Source of the DNA: Selaginella moellendorffii
Taxonomy: Eukaryota > Streptophyta > Lycopodiopsida > Selaginellales > Selaginellaceae
Reading direction: 5' to 3'
DNA: 64,000 bases
Assembly: GCF_000143415.4 (NCBI RefSeq)
Contig: NW_003314317.1
Location: 186,001-250,000, forward strand
Shown: in pieces, positions 55,911-64,000 of the stretch
Layout of the letters: each line of letters opens with the position of its first letter
Numbering within the stretch: position 1 is the stretch's first letter
Position numbers and translations under genes: made by a program
Notes under the pieces: model-generated
The model's input: the letters and a program-made list of their open reading frames with translations, nothing else
Database searches by the model: none
Told to the model about the DNA's origin: nothing

Positions 55911-56733
55911 TGTGTAGCACACGTAATTTTCACCTTTTATCCTATGGTAATTGACCATAGGATAACCATGAAGCAAAACCTAAACCTCCATATGCCACAT
56001 ATCATATGCCACATGCCATATGCCATGTGTCTAAGGACACTAGAGCAAAACCCAAATTTTAGGGCCTTGAGCCACTAAATGAAGGAACTGAGCCAAACTC
56101 CTAAGCATGGAGCCAAGAAGCAAAAGTACTAAAGCATAGATAAACTCCCAAGTGTACAACCTAAGGAGCGAAGGGACATGAGTATAGAGCAACTTGAAAT
56201 AGCCCTAAAGCATCCAGCATCCCAATGCCAAAACCAGCTTGCAAAACAAAGCCAAACAAAGTTTGGCATTATTGCAGTATACCGGTGGTCTAACACAAGG
56301 ATATAGGTACTCTATCAACTAGCATAGTATGGAACTTAGGTTTAGACCCAAGCTAGATGCAGAACAAAAACAAGCACATAAGCGGGAGTTAGATTATATC
56401 TCAAGTTAGTCAGCCATACCCAACCTACCACTATCCCTACTATACATTTGGAACCAACCCCCCTCCCTCTCCCCCTTGAGAAATGCATGCTTTGGGCTCA
56501 CCTTTAGCCACCCTTAGTACCAGGAGTTAGTATCTAAGATTAACTCAAAACTTCCTAAATATGGAATGGCATTAGATTGTGAACTTGGACATGGGACCAA
56601 CACTATTGTGTTCTATAGATATGCCAAATTACCAAATCTAGACACTTTCCATAAATAGCAATTGAGACTAAACACAACTAACACAAGATGCATGATAACA
56701 AAGGTGTTTGGCAGACATGGTAAGCTATCATTT
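55911..56733 (-). repeat. Family A LTR, near full length
   Basis: About 820 bp, from 'tgtagcacacgtaattttcacc' to 'ggtaagctatca', aligned end to end with 22010-22838, with poly-C at 56457-56476. The B3 5' LTR fragment starts directly after it. Confidence 0.65.
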
Positions 56734-56737
56734 GACG

Positions 56738-57674
56738 AAGTCTGAGACCAAGTCCGAGGTCGAGTCCGAGGTCGGGTCCGAGATCGGGTCCGAGAGCGGG
56801 TCCGAGATCGAATCCGAGACCGAATCCGAAGTCGGATCCGAAATCGGGTCTGAGATCGAGCCAGAGACTAAGTCCAAATACTAATACGGGTCAAGGGGTG
56901 AAAGCCCAAAGCGTGCATCTCCCAGGGGGGGGGGGGGGGCTGCAGGGGGTTCCAAAAGTATAGTAGGGATAGTGAGGTCCAGGAACCAGTTTTGAAGGGA
57001 CTCTCCAGTGGGGCTTCCAAACCGACTTGAGGTTGAGATTGGGACCAAGGGGCCTTGGGTGGGAGTGAGCATGGACTTGGTTGGTGCCGGAGGGGCCATC
57101 CAAGGAAGTGCTCAAGAGCAGCTCCCACTCCCGAAAGGGAAACCGATTGCGGTGCTCCCGGCTCATGTGGAGTGGTGCCCACTTGAGTACTATGCGGCTC
57201 ATTGGTCCTCGCCCTTCCTAAGGGCTTGGACCTTCCCTTCGGGATGGAAGTGGGGGGGGGTAGAGGTACCCATACTGGGCTGCTAGGCCACGGTGTTTCG
57301 CCCCGGCGTCCCGAAGCAAATGTTGCACTCAAGACTTGGGATTTAGAGGGTCCCATGATCAAGTCTTGTGGTACCAAGGGATGTTAGGAACCTGGAAGCT
57401 TGGTGTGCTTGGCTGCTTGTGCTTGCGGGGAGTGTAGCCGAACCTTAAGTCCAGTCTAACCCGGGGAGGGGGATTGGGAGAGATTGGGAATCCGTGGATG
57501 GAAGGCTAACGCTCCGTTGCTTGTGCAGTGAGTAGCTAAAAGCAAGTAGGACCAAGTAGGAGTTGGTACCATAGGCGAGAACCTTGGCAAGGGAACTTAG
57601 CAAAAGCCAAGGTAGTGTCGGACAGATAGACAAGGTAAGCTAGCAAATTGGAAAGGAAAAATTTGTGGCTTACA
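56738..57674 (+). repeat. B3 5' LTR, left-truncated
   Basis: Begins inside the 12-bp minisatellite, so the first ~100-150 bp (TGTAAGG... start) are missing. It ends GTGGCTTACA. The primer-binding site TGGTATCGGAGC is at 57678-57689. Because the left end is lost, no target duplication can be read. Confidence 0.88.
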
Positions 57675-57733
57675 ATTTGGTATCGGAGCCTTTTCCTCAG
57701 TTCTAGCGAAGGATAGAGGCGGATTGCTGGGAG

Positions 57734-60700
57734 ATGGCAAGGGCAGGGCGTAAGCGAACCCAGGCGGAGACGGAACCTCCGCCGGAGCTGGAGCCTCCGG
57801 TTGAACAAGAGGCTATGGATGAGGAATCCTTGCATAAGGAGGACTTTAGTGAGGAAACTTCCAAACAGGAGTCCGGTGGCGAGGTTCGGTCGTCCAAGGC
57901 TCGATTGGACGTGCTAGAAGGACAGTTGGCACAGACCAATGCCCGGCTGGAAACTCTCGTACGCAAGCTAAAGCGTGACGAGAGGCGGAAGAAAAAGAGA
58001 AAGACTGCGGATGCTGGCAGCGCAGAAGGTGCGGACCTTTCGGTAGGGACTAAGGCAAAACCAGACAAGGTCGAACAAACCGAAGTAGAATCAGTCCCTC
58101 AGGCAGTTCCCAAGTACAAACCAAAGCCCCCACCGGTCTTCAAGGGAGTGAATGATTATAAGGTGGTGGAGGATTGGTTTTACGATATGGAGGACTACTT
58201 CCGAGTGTTGCGATTACCGAGCTCGGAGAAAATCCCATGTGCAAAACCATACTTGGCAGATAATGCCAAGTCTTGGTGGAGAACGACAGAGGCCAACGAA
58301 GGACCGGTGGCCACTTGGGACATGATGAAGGCGAGGATCCGCGCAACATACGTTCCTCCGAATGCCACTCTGCATCTGAGAGATGAGCTGAGTAGGCTGA
58401 AGCAGATTGGAACCATCCAAGAATATGTGAATGGGTTCATGGCAAAGAGGATACTGGTCACGGACATGGGGGATATGGATGCATTCCATGCCTTCATATT
58501 AGGTTTGCAAACCTGGGCTCGCGGTGAGGTGATGCGCTGGAACCCGACCAACTACAAGGAAGCGTTGGATGCGGCCATCAAGGTGCATTTCAATGATAAT
58601 CTGGGAAAGGGGAACACGACGGGGTCGGGATCCACGTTTAGCAAAGGGGCCAAACCAAGGGGAACGTATAGCAGGGGGAAATTCAAGAAGAGTTTCTCTA
58701 AGAATGAGTCATCGGGGTTCCGGAAAGGCAAATCCGGTGGCCAGCGAGCGAGTACGTGGGGGAGTCAAGCGAAAAAAGACAAACCCACGGATAAGAAGGT
58801 CAAGTCGTATAGCAGCGTGGGAAACAACGTATGCTACAACTGCGGTGAAGTGGGACACTTTTCGAGGGAATGTCCCTACCCGAAGAAGGCCAGAGCTAAT
58901 ATGGCCATCAAGTCGGGTGAAGTCCAAACTGAGGTATGTGATCCAGTCCCTAACTCAAAGTTACTCATTACACGAGCAACTTTGGTAGAGAGTCGTTCAC
59001 GACATCTACTAGCCCTCCGAGGGAAGCTCAGAGGTAGCTTTGTTAAGATCTTTATTGACACGGGTGCTTTGGATAATTTTGTGGCTGCAGACATAGTCCG
59101 GCAAGCCGGACTAACGGTGCAGCGGCTAGGCGAACCAAGGACTATAGAGTTTGTTCAAGGTAGCCAAAGCACCGACGAGGTACTTCGACAAGCGAGAGTC
59201 GAAGTAGGGACATGGAAAGTAGACATGGATTTCACCGTGTTAGACATGGCGGGATTTGATGTGATCTTCGGAATGGATTGGTTTAATCGGTTCGTGGTAG
59301 CCCTACATGGACAAGGTAGGAACCTTGTGGTACTGGCGAATGCCCAAGGAAGAAGATCTAGGGTGGAGGCCCAAAATCTAAAGGTAGGGCAAAGTAAAGC
59401 CAAAGATTCCTGCTTAAACTTGGTGTCCACGAGAGGACAACTCACCAAAGGAACTAAGGCAGCCTTTTTGTGCTTACTCTTGGTGAAGAGTGACAAAAAG
59501 ACAGGAAAGGAAGAAGTCCCTTTGGTGATCCAGCGGGTGTTGGACCAATTCCAGGATACCATGCCAGAGGAGCTACCAGCGGGGTTGCCCCCCGCACGAC
59601 CGATAGAACATAAGATTGAGCTGGTCGAGGGTGCTGAGGCGGTGGTTCATCCCCTCTATCGTTTGAACGAAAAAGAACTCAAGGAGCTCAAGTGCCAACT
59701 AGAGGAGTTGGTGGACAAAGGGTATGTTAGGTTGAGCAAGTCGCCGTATGGGGCGCCGATGTTATTTGTGAAAAAGAAAGATGGTTCTATGCGCATGTGC
59801 ATAGACTACCGGTTGCTCAACAAGTATACAAAGAAGAACAAGTACCCTTTGCCAAGAATTGAGGACCTGTTCGATAGGTTGGGAAAGGCAAAATACTTCT
59901 CGAGGATTGACCTAAGGTCAGGATACTACCAAATCAGGGTAGCCGAGGAAGATGTCGAGAAGACAACCTATCGAACGAGGTATGGGAGCTTTGAGTTTCT
60001 GGTGATGCCCTTCGGGCTATGCAATGCGCTGGCAACGTTTTCGGCATTGATGAACCACATCTTTGTACCCTATCTGGATCACTTCGTGGTCGTCTATATC
60101 GACGACATCCTGATCTATAGCGAGACACTAGAGGAGCATGCCGAACACTTGGCGAAGGTGTTTGAGAAACTAAGGGAACACAAACTGTATGCTAAAGAGA
60201 GCAAATGTGACTTTGCTCAACAAGAGGTAAACTTTCTCGGGCATGTGGTGGGCCAGGACGGGCTCAAGGTGGACCCAGAGAAGGTCCAAGCGATCCAGGA
60301 ATGGGAGCGACCATCGAATGTACACGAGTTAAGGGCATTCTTGGGGCTATGCAACTACTACCGAAAGTTTATCAGACACTATTCGAGAGTAGCCCTCCCC
60401 TTAACGGACCAAACGGGAAAAGGGAAGATGGTATGGATAGCAGAATGCGAGGCGGCATTCGTCCACCTCAAGGGGAAGTTGAGGAAGGCTCCCATGTTGG
60501 CATTACCAGATTTTGGTAAGGACTTTGAGGTAGACACGGATGCTTCGGACTTTGCGTTGGGCGCAGTTTTGAAGCAAGACAACCATCCAGTAGCGTTCTT
60601 CTCGAAGAAGTTGGACAAGGCTCAACGGAAGTGGCCTGCCCACGAGAAGGAATTGTTTGCGGTGGTCAATGCGCTCAAGGAGTGGCAACACTACCTTGGG

Positions 60701-62503
60701 AGACACTTCAAGGTTTACACGGACAATGTGGCAACGAAACACTTCTTGTCACAGCCCGACCTGAGAGGGAAACAAGGTCGGTGGGCCAATGCCTTGGCCG
60801 AGTTTGATTGCGAAATTCTGTACCAGCCTGGGAAGAGCAACATTGTGGCAGATGCGCTAAGTCGAAAAGCGAGCTTGAGGTTAGCGATATCCAGCGCAAC
60901 AGCAACCTTCTGGGACGATGTGCGGACAGCATATGAGAATGATGGTCTAGCACAAGAAGTGTTGCTGAGGAATCTAGAGGCGCGGGAAGCTCACCAGAGA
61001 GGTGAGCTGCCAACGGAAAAGAAAACGGGCTATGCAGAACGCAACGGACTCATCTATTACAAGCAAACGAGGGTGTATGTTCCAGAAGGGGAACTAAAGA
61101 AGGTAGCCTTAGAAGAGTGTCATGACGGACCTCTTGCGGGACACGGCGAAGTGCCCAAGACGATGGGCTTACTTAAGAGGAAGTACTATTAGCCAGATAT
61201 GGCTAAGGACGTCCAAAACTATGTAAAGATATGTCCAACATGTCAGCAGGTCAAAGCCGTGACTAAGGCTAGTGGGGGCTTGTTGCAAAGCATCCCAATT
61301 CCAGATCGTCCGTGGAAATGTCTTACGATGGACTTCATCACGGGACTTCCCCCAAGCGAGGGGTTTGATGCGATATTCGTGGTGGTGGACCGATTTTCGA
61401 AAATGGCACATTTCATACCCACCACAACGGAAGTGGATGCGGGAGGTGTGGCGAAGCTATTTTTCGAACAAGTGGTTCGAGTGCGGGGAAGGCTGGAAGA
61501 GATCATCTCAGATCGAGATAAGATCTTCACTAGTAGGTTCTGGAGGACTCTCCTGGAACAGTATCGCACCAAGTTGAAATTCAGCACCGCCTATCACCCA
61601 CAGACAGGTATGGGGTATTAAGTCAAGTTTGGTGACAGTAACACTTCTTGACAGACGGACAAACGAAAAGGGTGAATAGGCAGCTAGAGGATTATTTGTG
61701 ATGCTATGTCTCGGGAGACCAGACCGATTGGGTAAGTCATTTGGGACTTGTGGAAATGTGTTATAACAACTCACCACATTTGAGTATCGGGGTGAGTCCA
61801 TGGGAAGTCATCAATGGGCGAGCTATTGAAGGTCCTGTGGAACTCGGCGTAGCCGAGTATCATGAAGAGCTACCCGCAGTGGAGGCATTCACGGCGGAAA
61901 GACTCAACATTTGGAATCTAGTGAGGGATTCCTTGGAACGGGCTCAACAAAGGCAAACCAAGTACGCGAACCTAAAGCGCCGGGATGTAGAGTTCTAAGC
62001 TGGGGAGAAGGTGTGGTTGAACACCAAGAACCTCAGGCTACCAAGTGGGATCAGCCGAAAGTTGACCCAAAGGTAAAAATGCATGTATTCCTATAAATGA
62101 ATTGATCTTGAGTTCCTTAAGCAGGTTCGCAGGGCCTTACGAGATTGAGGCACGAATCGGTAAAGTGGCTTACCGACTCCGACTTCCTCGAGAGATGGGG
62201 AAGACGCACCCAATGTTCCACGTGAACTTACTCAAGCCGTACTTTGAGGATCCGCTTCGCAAGGACCAAGTAAGACCTTTACCTAAGGTTATCCAAGGGG
62301 AAGAGGAATACGAAGTTGAGGCCATCCTCAATGCGCGCAAGAGCAAGCGACAAGGACGCGAGGTGAGAGAGTTCCATGTGAAGTGGAAAGGATTTCCACA
62401 CTGCGAAGCAACATGGGAACCGGAGGAGAACCTAGCGAACGCGCGAGATCTAGTGGAGGACTTTCTGCAAGGCAGAACTCTATGTACTTATGCAAAGTTC
62501 AAT
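57734..62503 (+). CDS. B3 gag-pol of a chromodomain Ty3/gypsy retrotransposon (nearly intact)
   Basis: One open frame from 57734 to 61192 holds gag (coiled coil [20 protein letters not shown], zinc knuckle [15 protein letters not shown]), aspartyl protease [10 protein letters not shown] (canonical DTGA followed by S), RT with YIDDILIYS, and RNase H starting [19 protein letters not shown] at about 61190-61192 interrupts the integrase N-terminus; a TGA (about 61699) and a TAA (about 61996) follow. Two introns, 61608-61654 and 62073-62124, join the integrase core to the C-terminal part in frame. The end is a chromodomain ([21 protein letters not shown]) finishing YAKFN. Three nonsense changes probably make it defective, though gag, PR, RT and RH remain open. 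Confidence 0.9.
61608..61654 (+). other. B3 pol intron 1 (47 nt)
   Basis: CAGACAG/GTATGGGG...CTTGACAG/ACGG. Removal restores HPQTDGQT of the integrase core. Equivalent introns of identical length occur in B2 (48099-48145, acceptor AG changed to AA) and B1 (51740-51786). Confidence 0.85.
62073..62124 (+). other. B3 pol intron 2 (52 nt)
   Basis: CCCAAAG/GTAAAAATG...TTAAGCAG/GTTCGC. Removal joins RKLTQR to FAGPYE. The same 52-nt intron is at 48552-48603 (B2) and 52205-52256 (B1). Confidence 0.85.
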
Positions 62504-62909
62504 TAAAAATATCAATTTGCAAAGTTGAGCAAGTGGCATATGTTAGGACCCGAAGGCGCGCCGAAGGTAAGCTAATTAGCATGGGTTAGCTAGGTCAACC
62601 AGGCATAGGGAGCTACGCCCGACTCCCTGCAGGGATGTCGAATCCGTAGACGTATTCTACGGAGGTTGGGTTCGAGTCCTAACCCCCTAGTAAAGCAAGG
62701 CTGGGTTCAAGTCCCGACCCCATACTAGGGCGTGGTGAGGTGAGGAGTATAGGGACACCTATATTCCGTTGTCATGGGCTCTTGGTCGGGGAGGCTAACT
62801 TAGGCACACCGCTAAGTGGGGGGATGCCCCCGGAGACATCGTCAACAAGTCGTAGGATAAAATGAGACGTTCGATGTGGGCATCGAACTTCTTCTATGGG
62901 TGGTGGAGT

Positions 62910-63914
62910 TGTAAGGAACCAACTCGCCGAGGTGTTGTAGGCTGAAGGAACCTCGAAAGCATGACCAAAATGACAAAGAGTTCATCGGATGGGACTAAGT
63001 CGAGGATCGAGTCCAAGACCGACTCTAGGACCGAGTTCGAGATAGAGTCCGGAATCGAGTCCGAGACCGACTCGGGGACCGAGTTCGAGTCTGAGTTCGA
63101 GACCGAGTTCGAGACGGAGTCCGAGATCCAAAATCGGGTCCGAGACCGAGTCCGAGGTCGAGTCCGAGGTTGGGTCCAAGATCGGGTCCGAGATCGAGTC
63201 CGAGACCGAATCCGAAGTCGGATTTGAAATCGGGTCCGAGATCGAGCCAGAGACTAAGTCCAAAGCGTTGAGGTTGAGATTGGGACCGAGGGGCCTTGGG
63301 TGGGAGTGAGTATGGACTTAGTTGGTGCCGAAAGGGCCATCCAAGGAAGTGCTCAAGAGCAGCTCCCACTCCCGAAAGGGAAACCGATTGCAGTGCTCCC
63401 GGCTCATGTGGAGTGGTGCCCCACTTGAGTACCATGCGGCTCATTGGTCCTCGCCCTTTCTAGGGGCTTGGACCTTCCCTTCGGGATGGAAGTGGGGGGG
63501 TAGAGGTACCCATACCGGGCCGCTAGGCCACGGTGTTTCGCCCCGGCGTCCCGAAGCAAGTGTTGCACTCAAGACTTGGGATTTAGAGGGTCCCATGATC
63601 AAGTCTTGTGGTACCAAGGGATGTTAGGAACCTAGAAGCTTGGTGTGCTTGGCTGCTTGTGCTTACGGGGAGTGTAGCCGAACCTTAAGTCCAGTCTAAC
63701 CCGGGGAGGGGGATTGGGAGAGATTGGGAATTCGTGGATGGATGGCTAACGCTCCGTTGCTCGTGCAGTGAGTAGCTGAAAGCAAGTAGGACCAAGTAAG
63801 AGTTGGTACCATAGGCGAAAACCTTGGCGAGGGAACTTAACAAAAGCCAAGGCAGTGTCAGACAGATAGACGAGGTAAACTAGCAAATTGGAAAGGAAAA
63901 ATTTGTGGCTTACA
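62910..63914 (+). repeat. B3 3' LTR
   Basis: TGTAAGGAACC...GTGGCTTACA, about 1,005 bp. Compared with B2 it lacks about 150 bp between the minisatellite and 'ttgaggttgag' (junction at about 63264), which removes the poly-G tract. Minisatellite at 62998-63262. Confidence 0.92.
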
Positions 63915-64000
63915 TCAAGCTCAATATCATGGGGGCTCCTAACACTAGCAAGTGCAAGCTAATGACAAGAGTTTCTCAAACTAGGTCCAGTCTCTTCATC
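63915..64000. other. Right flank of B3
   Basis: 86 bp of unassigned sequence ('tcaagctcaatatcatggg...'). Too short to judge. Confidence 0.3.

Overview
This is eukaryotic plant DNA. Short introns (about 40-75 nt, GT...AG) interrupt almost every gene, and the gene families are plant-specific: CIP7, an AHK1-type hybrid histidine kinase, TOM1/THH1, DUF936 and group-F-like PP2C. The compact introns and the chromodomain Ty3/gypsy elements suggest a lycophyte such as Selaginella. The species is inferred, not proven.

Layout. Positions 1-18,710 form a gene-dense euchromatic arm with six genes: a 3'-truncated CIP7-like gene (-), an AHK1-like osmosensor-type kinase (-), a TOM1-like membrane protein (-), a PP2C (+) sharing a promoter with TOM1, a DUF936 gene (-), and a divergent PP1-type phosphatase (+). 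From 18,711 to the end the window is repeat DNA with no host gene that I can support.

The repeat block can be read as a nest. Old AT-rich LTR-element debris ('family A', minus-oriented, 20.2-26.6 kb and 54.0-56.7 kb) was hit by a chromodomain Ty3/gypsy element, B1 (26,578 to about 54,668). B1 took a 453-bp hAT-type MITE at its gag start codon. B1 was then split by a second copy, B2 (29,784-50,494), with 5-bp target duplications GGAAG. B2 was split in turn by a 13.2-kb DNA transposon, 'element C' (32,768-46,010), which has perfect 24-bp terminal inverted repeats. A third copy, B3 (about 56,738-63,914), lies to the right and is nearly intact.

Element C is the most unusual object here. It carries two divergent genes. 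One encodes a DDE-like transposase of about 1,029 aa (DUF7869-like core, DUF8039-like N-terminus). The other has 11 exons and encodes a protein of at least 1,634 aa that joins a ParB/sulfiredoxin-like region, an acidic linker and an FCP1/HAD-like domain. About 26 copies of one ~22-bp palindrome are scattered through element C and were not seen outside it. Many of these copies sit inside the element's own introns next to 3' splice sites. The intact frames and identical termini suggest a recent insertion.

All B copies also keep two short introns of fixed length (47 and 52 nt) inside the integrase region of pol, which is unusual for an LTR retrotransposon.
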